A DNA stretch of 12,479 nucleotides, taken from NCBI GenBank assembly GCA_036278835.1, contig DASUKH010000053.1:1-12479 (forward strand), read 5' to 3'. This document shows positions 6,940 through 12,479 of this stretch, piece after piece. Each line of letters begins with the position of its first letter. Positions within the stretch are counted from its first letter, which is position 1. A program made the position numbers and the translations under genes. The notes beneath the pieces were generated by a model that saw only the letters and a list, made by a program, of their open reading frames with translations, searched no databases and was not told the DNA's origin. Source of the DNA: DATARH01 sp036278835. GTDB taxonomy: Bacteria > Pseudomonadota > Alphaproteobacteria > ATCC43930 > CGMCC-115725.

Positions 6940-7782
6940 TCACGCCTGCCGCGGCGGCTCGATCGGCATCGTCGCGATGTCGGTCCAGGCGATCGGCGCC
7001 CCGGCCTTTTCGGCGGCCGCGGCGGGCGGCAATGCCGGGTCCCAATGGACCGCGAGAAAGCGGCGCGCGGTGACGTTCTGCGCGGCATCAGATACCAGCC
7101 AGAGGAGCGGCGGCACCATCGCCGCAGGCTGGATCATGCGGCCGCGATCGAACCCCGATTCGGCCGGCACCATGCCGGTATTGGTCACCCCGCCCGGCAC
7201 CAGCACGTTGACCGTGATGCCGCTGTCGGCGAGGTCCTTGGCCATGACCGCCGACAGCGCTTCGAGCGCCGCCTTCGAGGGGCCGTAGGTCGGCGAGCCG
7301 CTGCGGATCATCGTGCCGAGGCTGGTCGTCACGTTGACGATGCGACCCCTTCCGCTCTGCCGCATGTCGGGCAGTACCGTCTGAGCCAGCAGCAGCGGCG
7401 CCGTCGTATGCACCGCGAGAAAGCGGCGCCAGTCGTCCGGCCGCACCTCCCAAAAGCGGAGCGGTCGCTGCCAGTTGTCGGCGCGCAAGGTCGCCTGGCC
7501 GACCCCGGCATTGTTGACGAGGATATCGATCGGGCCGAAGCGGGCGCGGGTCTGCCCCACGATATCGGAGGCAGCGGCATCCTGGGCGAGGTCGGCGGCG
7601 ATTGTCAGCAGGGCCGCATCATGCCCGGCCGCACGCGCGTTCGCGGCAACCGCCTCGAGGCCCTCGGCGGTGCGGTCCACCGCCGCCACCCGGATACCGT
7701 CCGCCAGCAGCCCGCGCACGAACTCGCGCCCAATGCCGCCGGCCGCGCCGGTCACGATCGCCGTCCGTTGCGTGTCGCTCAT
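6940..7782 (-). CDS. Short-chain dehydrogenase/reductase (SDR) family oxidoreductase
   Basis: Classical NAD(P)-dependent SDR, 280 aa. Seen: the cofactor motif T-G-A-A-G-G-I-G at 11-18, D36 at the end of beta-2 (A-V-D-R, which hints at NAD preference), N-N-A-G at 90-93, S154 and the Y166-x-x-x-K170 catalytic pair (Y-G-P-S-K). P-G-G-V-T-N-T at 196-202 matches the usual post-catalytic P-G loop. The C-terminal ~25 residues are longer than the ~250-aa core. Start is ATG at 7782 with AGGGAGGAAAGG directly upstream. It diverges from the amidohydrolase at 7998 across a 215-bp repeat-containing region. The substrate is not predictable; neighbours suggest a catabolic alcohol or hydroxyacid step, by inference only. 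Confidence 0.92.
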   Translation of the reverse strand: MSDTQRTAIVTGAAGGIGREFVRGLLADGIRVAAVDRTAEGLEAVAANARAAGHDAALLTIAADLAQDAAASDIVGQTRARFGPIDILVNNAGVGQATLRADNWQRPLRFWEVRPDDWRRFLAVHTTAPLLLAQTVLPDMRQSGRGRIVNVTTSLGTMIRSGSPTYGPSKAALEALSAVMAKDLADSGITVNVLVPGGVTNTGMVPAESGFDRGRMIQPAAMVPPLLWLVSDAAQNVTARRFLAVHWDPALPPAAAAEKAGAPIAWTDIATMPIEPPRQA

Positions 7783-7813
7783 GCCTTTCCTCCCTGGAGT
7801 CCGCATTTCGTAG

Positions 7814-7839
7814 GGCGGAACAGCGTAGCGCATTCCGCC
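7814..7839. repeat. Small inverted repeat (GGCGGAA ... TTCCGCC)
   Basis: A 7-bp perfect inverted repeat, GGCGGAA at 7814-7820 and TTCCGCC at 7833-7839, separated by CAGCGTAGCGCA. The TAGGGCGGAA-x-AGCGTAGCG-x-TTCCGCC layout is like a dispersed intergenic repeat known from many proteobacteria. It lies in the SDR 5' region. Confidence 0.6.
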
Positions 7840-7855
7840 GACAGCCGCTGCCTTT

Positions 7856-7900
7856 GGGCCGCCGGCCTCCGGCCGGCATGCGGCGGGACGCCGGCGGTCC
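7856..7900. repeat. GC-rich interspersed repeat, copy 2
   Basis: 45 bp, near-identical to the repeat at 4906-4951 in the same orientation: one base is deleted in the central palindrome and two are substituted near the ends. At the outer stem a C·C mismatch of copy 1 is a C-G pair here, which favours conservation of the fold. It is intergenic between the SDR and the D-aminoacylase-type gene. Confidence 0.88.
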
Positions 7901-7931
7901 CGGAGCATGCGCGGCATGCGGGGAGCGGGAT

Positions 7932-7962
7932 TGCGCCGCGACGGCGGGCGGCGCATTTTTTT
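7932..7962 (+). terminator. Canonical intrinsic terminator in the leader of the 7998 gene
   Basis: Stem TGCGCCGC (7932-7939) and GCGGCGCA (7948-7955) is a perfect 8-bp GC-rich helix with an 8-nt loop, followed at once by seven T (7956-7962). This is the best intrinsic terminator in the window. It points rightward and ends 35 nt before the ATG at 7998. No plus-strand gene ends nearby, the last being at 6407. It may end a short leader transcript, work as an attenuator for 7998, or block read-through. Confidence 0.75.
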
Positions 7963-7997
7963 CCACGAGTTGAAAAGCGCGTATGGGAGGAGCCTCG

Positions 7998-9710
7998 ATG
8001 CACGATATCGCGATCCGCGGCGGCACGATTATCGACGGCACCGGCGCGCCGGCCTTCACCGGCGATTTGGCGATTGACGGCGACCGGATCGTCGCGGTCG
8101 GCGGCAAGGCCGGGCCGGCGCGGCGCCACATCGATGCGGCCGGGCTGCTCGTCACCCCGGGCTGGGTCGATGTCCATACCCATTACGACGGCCAGGCGAC
8201 CTGGGACCCGGTATTGGCGCCCTCCTCCTGGCACGGCGTCACGACCATCCTGTTCGGCAATTGCGGGGTCGGCTTCGCGCCGGTGCGCAAGGAGCATCGC
8301 GGCGAGCTGATCGATTTGATGGAGGCGGTCGAAGACATCCCCGGCACCGCGCTCGCCGAGGGGCTGTCGTGGGAATGGGAGAGCTTTCCCGAATACCTCG
8401 ACGCGCTGGCCCGCCTGCCCCGCACGATCGACATAGCGGCGCAAATCCCGCACCATCCGCTGCGCGTCTATGTGATGGGCGAGCGCGGCATCAACCGCGA
8501 GGCCGCGACCCCGGACGATATCGCGCGCATGCGGCAACTGACCGGGGAGGCGTTGCGCGCCGGCGCCTTCGGCTTCACCACCTCGCGCACCTACTCGCAC
8601 AAGACCAAGACCGGCGATCTCGTCCCCGCGCACCACGCCGAGGAGGCCGAATTGACCGGCATCGGCGGCGCGATCGGCGCGGCGGGCCGCGGCGCCTTTG
8701 GCATGAACAGCGATTTCGAGGACGAGGCGCGCGAATTCGCCTGGATGACCCGCCTCTCCAAGGAGACCGGCCGCCCGGTATGGTTCCTTCTTACCGACCG
8801 GCCGACCGACCCCGAGCGCTGGCGCCGCCTGATGCGCGGCGTCCACCAGGCGCGCGCCGTCGGCGGGCGGATCACGGCGCAGGTCGCGGGCCGCCCGGTC
8901 GGCGCCATTCTCGGCCACAATACCTCGATCAACCCGTTTACCTTCCGGCCGAGCTACCGCGCGCTCGACAAGCTCCCGTCGGCCGAGCGCTGGGCGCGGC
9001 TGCGCGATCCCGAATTGCGGGCGCAAGTGCTCGCCGAGGCGCCCTCCGAGCGCGAGCTGGCGCGCCAGGGGCAGTTCATCCGCTTTGTCGCGACCGCCTG
9101 GGATCGGATGTTCGCGATGGGCGAACCGCTAGATTACGAGCCGACCGCCGACAAGAGCGTCGCCGCGATCGCCGCCCGCTCCAACCACACGCCGGACGAG
9201 GTCGCCTACGACTACCTGACCGAAGGGCCGGACCGGTTTCTGTTCTTCCCGGTGGTCGGCTACGTGCACGGCGACCACGAGCAGATCCGCGAATTGCTGC
9301 TCGATCCGGCGACCCTGCTCGGGCTTGGCGACGGCGGCGCGCATTGCGGGCAGATCGTCGATGCCGGGCTGCCAAGCTACATGCTGAGCCATTGGGCGCG
9401 CGACCGCAGGCGCGGCCCCGGCCTGCCGTTGGAACAGCTCGTCAAGATGCAGACCAGCGAGACCGCCGATTTCTTCGGGTTCAACGACCGCGGCCGGCTC
9501 CGTCCGGGGTTGCGCGCCGACCTCAACCTGATCGATTTCAGCCGGCTCAGGCTGCACCAGCCGGAAATCGTGCACGACCTGCCGGCCGGCGGCCGCCGCC
9601 TCGTGCAGCGGGTCGACGGCTACCGCGCCATTCTGGTCGCCGGCACCCCGATCTTCGAGGAGGGCGCCGAGACCGGCGCCCGGCCGGGTCGGCTAGTACG
9701 CAATGGATAG
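7998..9710 (+). CDS. N-acyl-D-amino-acid deacylase family amidohydrolase (COG3653)
   Basis: 570-aa metal-dependent amidohydrolase of the D-aminoacylase group, which removes acyl groups from N-acyl-D-amino acids or related amides. Seen: T-P-G-W-V-D-V-H-T-H-Y-D (53-64) with metal ligands H60 and H62, the bridging-Cys motif G-N-C-G-V-G-F-A-P (87-95, C89) and G-D-G-G-A-H-C (444-450) with the catalytic Asp at D445. The N-terminal beta-sandwich strand I-R-G-G-T-I-I-D-G and the C-terminal G-x-R-A-D-L-N-L-I-D stretch complete the composite fold. Length is longer than secreted D-aminoacylases (~480 aa) but normal for COG3653 alphaproteobacterial members. I prefer the ATG at 7998, with GGGAGGAG 5-6 nt upstream, over an ATG at 7983. 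No signal peptide, so cytoplasmic. A strong terminator lies in its leader. Exact substrate unknown. Confidence 0.9.
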   Translation: MHDIAIRGGTIIDGTGAPAFTGDLAIDGDRIVAVGGKAGPARRHIDAAGLLVTPGWVDVHTHYDGQATWDPVLAPSSWHGVTTILFGNCGVGFAPVRKEHRGELIDLMEAVEDIPGTALAEGLSWEWESFPEYLDALARLPRTIDIAAQIPHHPLRVYVMGERGINREAATPDDIARMRQLTGEALRAGAFGFTTSRTYSHKTKTGDLVPAHHAEEAELTGIGGAIGAAGRGAFGMNSDFEDEAREFAWMTRLSKETGRPVWFLLTDRPTDPERWRRLMRGVHQARAVGGRITAQVAGRPVGAILGHNTSINPFTFRPSYRALDKLPSAERWARLRDPELRAQVLAEAPSERELARQGQFIRFVATAWDRMFAMGEPLDYEPTADKSVAAIAARSNHTPDEVAYDYLTEGPDRFLFFPVVGYVHGDHEQIRELLLDPATLLGLGDGGAHCGQIVDAGLPSYMLSHWARDRRRGPGLPLEQLVKMQTSETADFFGFNDRGRLRPGLRADLNLIDFSRLRLHQPEIVHDLPAGGRRLVQRVDGYRAILVAGTPIFEEGAETGARPGRLVRNG

Positions 9711-9714
9711 GTTG

Positions 9715-9765
9715 GGAGCGCGGGCGTCCCAACCCGCGTGCGGGCGGGCGGAAGGCCCGCGGTCC
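9715..9765. repeat. GC-rich interspersed repeat, copy 3 (inverted, diverged)
   Basis: 51 bp beginning GGAGCGCGGGCGTCCC and ending GGCCCGCGGTCC, in reverse orientation to copies 1 and 2. The outer 14-15 bp match those copies except where paired positions change together: a C-G pair of copy 1 is a G-C pair here. The centre differs more and is 5 bp longer. It fills the 82-bp gap between the 9710 stop and the 9793 start. Confidence 0.7.
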
Positions 9766-9792
9766 GTCGGGTTTGCTATAAGGAGACAGACC

Positions 9793-10341
9793 ATGCCGAG
9801 AGTGCCGGAAATCGAGGATGACGGCGGCGATCCGATCCTCGCCGAGGTGTTCCGCCGACAACGCGAGATGTTCGGCGATCTCCTGAACCCGACCAAAATC
9901 ATGGCGCACTGCCCGCCGATCCTCAAGGCGGCGCAGGCGATGGGCGCCGCCATCGCGCAGTCGGGACAGCTGCCGGAAGGCATCGTGCCGCTGGTCAGCC
10001 TGCGGGTCGCTTCGATCAACGGCTGCCCGTTCTGAGTCGACATCAATTCCCTCCGTGTGAGGGACGGCGATGGCGGCGTCGAGAAGCTGGCGGATGTGGG
10101 GCAATGGCGCGACAGCGCACGATTCAGCGAGGCCGAACGTGTGGCGCTCGAATATGCCGAGCGCATGACGATCACCGGGCAGTCGGTCGATGACGCGCTG
10201 TTCGCCCGGCTACGCGAGCATTACACCGACGCGCAGATCGTCGAACTGACCGCAGCGATCGCGCTCGAGAATTTCCGCAGCAAATTCAACCCGGCGCTGC
10301 GGATCGAGGCGCAGGGGTTCTGCCTGTTGCCGCCGCGCTGA
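9793..10341 (+). CDS. AhpD-like/carboxymuconolactone decarboxylase (CMD) family protein, candidate selenoprotein with in-frame TGA (Sec81)
   Basis: One 182-residue CMD/AhpD-like protein if the TGA at 10033-10035 is read through. The first 80 residues end I-N-G-C-P-F; after TGA the same frame continues V-D-I-N and stays open to 10341. CMD-family proteins carry a redox C-x-x-C here (pattern N-G-C-x-[FY]-C-[VI]-D-I-N), so the TGA replaces exactly the second Cys, giving C78-P-F-U81. A bacterial SECIS-like hairpin follows directly. The C-terminal half matches the family: R-F-S-E-A-E-R-V-A-L-E-Y-A (110-122), L-R-E-H-Y-T-D-A-Q-I-V-E-L-T (140-153) and a final helix. Start is ATG at 9793 with AGGAG 7 nt upstream. 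AhpD-like selenoproteins with CxxU motifs are a known class. The expected role is thiol-dependent peroxide reduction or disulfide exchange. The alternative is a nonsense mutation or sequencing error at a Cys codon. Confidence 0.8.
10036..10075 (+). promoter_or_regulatory. Candidate bacterial SECIS element
   Basis: Twelve nt after the TGA a 6-bp stem forms, TCCCTC (10048-10053) with GAGGGA (10059-10064), closed by loop CGTGT (10054-10058). A lower helix C-A-T-C (10041-10044) with G-A-T-G (10069-10072) can extend it through an internal loop, with G10039-C10074 and C10038-G10075 beyond one mismatch. The apical loop starts 18 nt after the TGA and has G at loop position 2. Both fit the published bacterial SECIS rules (UGA-to-loop distance about 16-37 nt, G in the first two loop bases, short GC-rich stem). 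The fold was found by eye and no energy was computed. Confidence 0.7.
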
Positions 10342-10460
10342 GCCTGCGGCGGTCGGCCAGGGTGGCGCGCTCCCGCCGCCCTGAGCCAACCGTCAGCGCG
10401 CGCTTCCGACTGTCGAGATTGCCGGCGTGATCAGCCCGGAACGGCGGCCCGAAGCGTCCG

Positions 10461-10991
10461 CTACGAAAACGTCATCATCGATCCGTCGAGCGCCATCAGG
10501 CCGGTGTCGACCTTGAGCTTCGGATGGCGGTGGGCGAGCTCGCGGCGGAATTCGGCCAGCGCGCGCCGGTGCGTCTCGTTCTCGGCCTGAGGGGTCGCGA
10601 TGCTGGCGTCGCCGTAAGCGACCTTGGCGGCGCCGCAGTCGCGGTGGTCGATGACGATGACCCGCTTGACCCGGTGCAGTTCCTCGGAGACCGCGAGATT
10701 GTCCCAGAACGTCTTATGCCAGGATTTGAATTTCGGCGCGACGACGCCGATCGCGGCACCGGCGATCGTGAACTGGCTGTACTTTCCGGTCAGCCCGGCT
10801 TTTTTGAGGTACTCGTAAACCGGCTCCTGCATGCGCGGGTCGATGCAGGCCAGCACCATCGCCTCGTACTCGCCGTATGCGGCTTGCACCGGATACGGGC
10901 TTAGCGCCAACAGCGTCGCCGCCCCGGCCATCCCGAACAAATGCCGCCGGTCGAACCGATGCGCGCCACCACAGGAACAAACCCGATCCAT
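10461..10991 (-). CDS. Tat-exported beta-carbonic anhydrase-like protein
   Basis: 176 aa. The N-terminus D-R-R-H-L-F-G (14-20) followed by a hydrophobic stretch (21-32) and V-Q-A-A (35-38) looks like a twin-arginine signal peptide, so the mature protein should be periplasmic. The mature part carries the beta-carbonic-anhydrase zinc set: C49-x-D51-x-R53 in A-C-I-D-P-R-M and H116-x-x-C119 in D-H-R-D-C-G-A-A-K. A CO2/bicarbonate role is plausible, but it is short for the family (~200 aa or more) and may be a divergent zinc protein. I chose the ATG at 10991. An ATG at 11024 would add 11 residues, but it lies in the loop of a hairpin that looks like the cyclase terminator. The gene converges with the selenoprotein candidate over a 119-bp gap in which I see only a weak GC-rich stem. 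It lies downstream of the cyclase on the same strand. Confidence 0.75.
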   Translation of the reverse strand: MDRVCSCGGAHRFDRRHLFGMAGAATLLALSPYPVQAAYGEYEAMVLACIDPRMQEPVYEYLKKAGLTGKYSQFTIAGAAIGVVAPKFKSWHKTFWDNLAVSEELHRVKRVIVIDHRDCGAAKVAYGDASIATPQAENETHRRALAEFRRELAHRHPKLKVDTGLMALDGSMMTFS

Positions 10992-11011
10992 GCTCCGCCC
11001 CTTTTGAAAAG

Positions 11012-11033
11012 GAGGTTGAGACATCTCAACCTC
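11012..11033 (-). terminator. Hairpin between the cyclase and carbonic anhydrase-like genes
   Basis: Perfect 9-bp inverted repeat GAGGTTGAG/CTCAACCTC with a 4-nt loop. Reading the minus strand, it is followed by CTTTTC. It lies 65-86 nt after the cyclase stop, so it may be a weak intrinsic terminator. The loop holds the alternative ATG (11024) of the next gene, so a role in masking that start is a second possibility. A small CCTTTT-g-AAAAGG palindrome overlaps it at 11000-11012. Confidence 0.45.
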
Positions 11034-11097
11034 GCTGTGCTGCTTCTACTCGGAAAGAGGACAACCCCGCTCAGGACCCGATGCGGGCGCGCCTGGC

Positions 11098-11829
11098 TCA
11101 TGCAGCGTAGAGTTCGACCGGCTCGGTCATGCCCTTCAATTCGTACAGGCGTCCCTCGGCCGCTGCCAAAGCCGATGCCGAGCGCTCGCGCACCGATCGG
11201 GTCACCAGGATCTGCCCAGGCTGCGCCACGCCTTGCGCCCGCGCGGCGGTGTTGACGACCGTGCCGATCGCGGTCAGATCGCGATGCGAGCGGCCGAATT
11301 CGCCGAAGCTGACTTTGCCGCTGTCGATGCCGACGCCGATCGCGAGCGCGCCGCCGCCGTCCCGCTCCCCGGCGGGCGCGTAGCCGCCCTCGCCGGCGCG
11401 GCGCTGGATGTCGCGGGCCGCCGCGACGGCGCGCGCCGCGTGATCGGGATGGCGGATCGGGAAGTTGAATACCGCCATCACCGCATCGCCGATCGTCTTG
11501 TTGAGGAGGCCGTCGTGCGCCCACACCGCCTCGGCGCACAGGTCATAAAACGAATCGAGGAGCGCCGCGAGACGATCCTGCGGCAGCCTCTGCGACAACC
11601 CGGTGTAGTCGCGCAGATCGGCGAACAGGATGCTGACATCGACCGTGATGTTACGCGTGCGCATCACCTTGGTGAACATCATCTCGCATATCGTGCAGGT
11701 GTTCGGGTTCATCCGGCTCGGCCGGATGCCGAACAGCCGGAACGGCAGCGATGCGACCCCGTGCAGCGGCACGGGAAGGCGCAGCTGCTGCCAGCAACCT
11801 TTGCAAATCCGGGACCGCTCGGTCGTCAC
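11098..11829 (-). CDS. Class III adenylate/guanylate cyclase with N-terminal four-Cys motif
   Basis: 243 aa, cytoplasmic, no membrane segment. The N-terminus has C9-x-x-C12 and C45-x-x-C48 (C-K-G-C and C-T-I-C), a likely zinc-binding or redox module. The cyclase homology domain spans ~63-240. Metal ligands are D71 in L-F-A-D-L-R-D-Y-T and D115 in I-G-D-A-V-M-A-V-F, and the purine-recognition Lys is K111. The second specificity position is Thr (T190 in A-I-G-T-V-V-N), where Asp or Thr occurs in adenylate cyclases. N193 and R197 (V-N-T-A-A-R) are the transition-state residues. All six catalytic positions are therefore filled and ATP is the likelier substrate. Start is GTG at 11829 with GGAGG 7 nt upstream; no ATG fits the N-terminal Cys pair. 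The Cys module suggests sensing of metal or redox state, by inference. Confidence 0.9.
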   Translation of the reverse strand: MTTERSRICKGCWQQLRLPVPLHGVASLPFRLFGIRPSRMNPNTCTICEMMFTKVMRTRNITVDVSILFADLRDYTGLSQRLPQDRLAALLDSFYDLCAEAVWAHDGLLNKTIGDAVMAVFNFPIRHPDHAARAVAAARDIQRRAGEGGYAPAGERDGGGALAIGVGIDSGKVSFGEFGRSHRDLTAIGTVVNTAARAQGVAQPGQILVTRSVRERSASALAAAEGRLYELKGMTEPVELYAA

Positions 11830-11889
11830 CGACCGCCCTCCGCGTCAACGAAGTTGTGGAACAAAGACTGCGCCCGGCGGCTCCGCTTT

Positions 11890-11923
11890 GAAAAGGGAAA
11901 ACGCGACCCGGCTTCGCGGCCGG
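11890..11923 (-). terminator. Possible terminator of the shikimate dehydrogenase-like gene
   Basis: On the minus strand a 5-bp CCGGC/GCCGG stem with a 6-nt loop (11908-11923) is followed by a T-rich tract (TTTTCCCTTTTC, from the A runs at 11890-11901). It lies ~14 bp after the stop at 11937. The stem is short and a 6-nt spacer separates it from the T tract, so it is a weak candidate. Confidence 0.35.
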
Positions 11924-11936
11924 CCGAGGCGGCGCG

Positions 11937-12479
11937 TCAGTAGGCAATCCGGGCGACAGCGCGAAGTTCGTCGGGGGTCGCGCTGCCGTAGCCGAAAAAT
12001 TCGAGATAGGCCGGGATCTGCTCGAACAGCATGTCGGTGCCAACGAGCGTGCGGCAGCCGCGGCGGGAGGCGGCCTGAAGCAACGGCGTCGTCCCGGCCC
12101 CCAGCACCACGTCGCCGACCAGGGTGCCGGGGTCGAGCCGCTCCGGCGGAAAGGGGAGCGGGTCGCCCCCCGCCATGCCGAGCGGGGTCGCGTTGACGAC
12201 GAGGCGGTACGAGGCGGGGTCGTTGCCGCCGAGCCGGACCGGCACGCCGGGATAGTGCCGGCGCAGGCGGGCGGCAAGGCCCTGCGCCGCCGTCTCGCGG
12301 ATATCGAACAGCGCGATCATGACCGGCCCTTCGGCGGCGATCGCGGCGGCGATCGCCGAGCCGACCCCGCCCGCCCCGACGATCAGGCAATCGGCGCCGG
12401 CGAAATCGAACCCCGCGCGCTTCGCGGCGCGGACGAACCCGACGCCGTCGAACATATCGCCATAGAGCGAGCCGTCGGG
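11937..12479 (-). CDS. aroE: Shikimate/quinate dehydrogenase-family protein (5' end beyond the window)
   Basis: The C-terminal 180 residues of an AroE-family oxidoreductase; the substrate-binding N-terminus lies past the right edge. The visible part opens P-D-G-S-L-Y-G-D-M-F-D-G-V-G-F, equivalent to the family's G-x-N-T-D-G-x-G-F with the catalytic Asp kept. The NAD(P)-binding glycine loop G-A-G-G-V-G-S-A (35-42 of the visible part), V-N-A-T-P-L-G-M (95-102), V-x-D-x-V (121-125) and G-T-D-M-L-F-E-Q (147-154) follow. M-F replacing N-T in the first motif points to the shikimate dehydrogenase-like subgroup found in catabolic contexts, rather than the housekeeping biosynthetic AroE, so the symbol is tentative. 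An internal ATG at 12455 is not the real start, because conserved sequence continues upstream to the edge. Confidence 0.85.
   Translation of the reverse strand, partial: PDGSLYGDMFDGVGFVRAAKRAGFDFAGADCLIVGAGGVGSAIAAAIAAEGPVMIALFDIRETAAQGLAARLRRHYPGVPVRLGGNDPASYRLVVNATPLGMAGGDPLPFPPERLDPGTLVGDVVLGAGTTPLLQAASRRGCRTLVGTDMLFEQIPAYLEFFGYGSATPDELRAVARIAY

Noticed and set aside
6865..8310. Long plus-strand open frame (481 codons) across the SDR and intergenic repeats
   Set aside because: It lies opposite a clear SDR, passes through repeats and the terminator, and ends inside the amidohydrolase in another frame; the product is Arg-rich and without motifs.
10057..10341. Separate small gene starting at GTG 10057
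   Set aside because: It is in the same frame as 9793-10035, has no ribosome-binding site (upstream sequence is pyrimidine-rich and sits in a hairpin) and codes for the second half of one CMD domain.
9793..10341. Global reassignment of TGA as a sense codon
   Set aside because: TGA is the apparent stop of most other genes in the window, and reading through them would run into neighbouring genes or non-coding sequence.
10346..10379. GCGGCGG/CCGCCGC stem between the selenoprotein candidate and the carbonic anhydrase-like gene
   Set aside because: The loop is 20 nt, there is no T run on either side, and such GC stems are expected by chance at this composition.
1..12479. CRISPR array, insertion sequence, prophage, tRNA or rRNA
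   Set aside because: No regularly spaced identical repeats, transposase-like or phage-like proteins, or RNA-gene motifs were seen; the three GC-rich repeats are dispersed, not arrayed.

Overview
The window is very GC-rich and densely coded, with GC-biased third codon positions. Its gene families (Liv-type ABC transporter with an embedded acyl-CoA ligase, COG0523 GTPase, several amidohydrolases, class III cyclase) and its 'VMAGLVPAIHV'-type palindromic repeats suggest a free-living alphaproteobacterium of the Rhodospirillales/Rhizobiales kind. That placement is inference from gene content and repeats. No mobile element, CRISPR array, tRNA or rRNA was seen.

Layout. (1) 2-3683, minus strand: livG, an AMP-forming acyl-CoA ligase and livH, tightly overlapping and running off the left edge; an uptake-plus-activation operon for an organic acid or amino-acid-like substrate. 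(2) 3886-6407, plus strand: a CobW/COG0523 GTPase followed 11 bp later by a dihydropyrimidinase/hydantoinase-type metallohydrolase. A 62-bp palindrome lies in frame inside the GTPase gene, and a second repeat forms its C-terminal tail. A perfect 15-bp hairpin closes the pair. (3) 6455-7782, minus strand: a secreted W-x-x-G repeat protein and an SDR oxidoreductase. (4) 7783-7997: a repeat-filled divergent region ending in a canonical intrinsic terminator that lies in the leader of the next gene. (5) 7998-10341, plus strand: an N-acyl-D-amino-acid deacylase-type amidohydrolase, a third repeat copy, then an AhpD-like/carboxymuconolactone decarboxylase (CMD) family gene. (6) 10461-12479, minus strand: a Tat-exported beta-carbonic-anhydrase-like protein, a class III nucleotide cyclase with a four-Cys N-terminus, and a shikimate dehydrogenase-family gene cut by the right edge.

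Most notable observation: the AhpD-like gene (9793-10341) is interrupted by one in-frame TGA exactly where the second Cys of the CxxC redox motif belongs (C-P-F-TGA-V-D-I-N). A 6-bp stem with a 5-nt loop starts 12 nt after the TGA and carries a G at loop position 2, as expected of a bacterial SECIS element. TGA also terminates most other genes here, so global reassignment of TGA is unlikely. The best reading is a selenoprotein with a CxxU active site, which a normal gene caller would split or call a pseudogene.

Functionally the window looks like a catabolic/accessory region: import and CoA activation, ring-amide and N-acyl-amide hydrolysis, an oxidoreductase and a thiol/selenol redox protein. 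No single pathway can be proven from the sequence.
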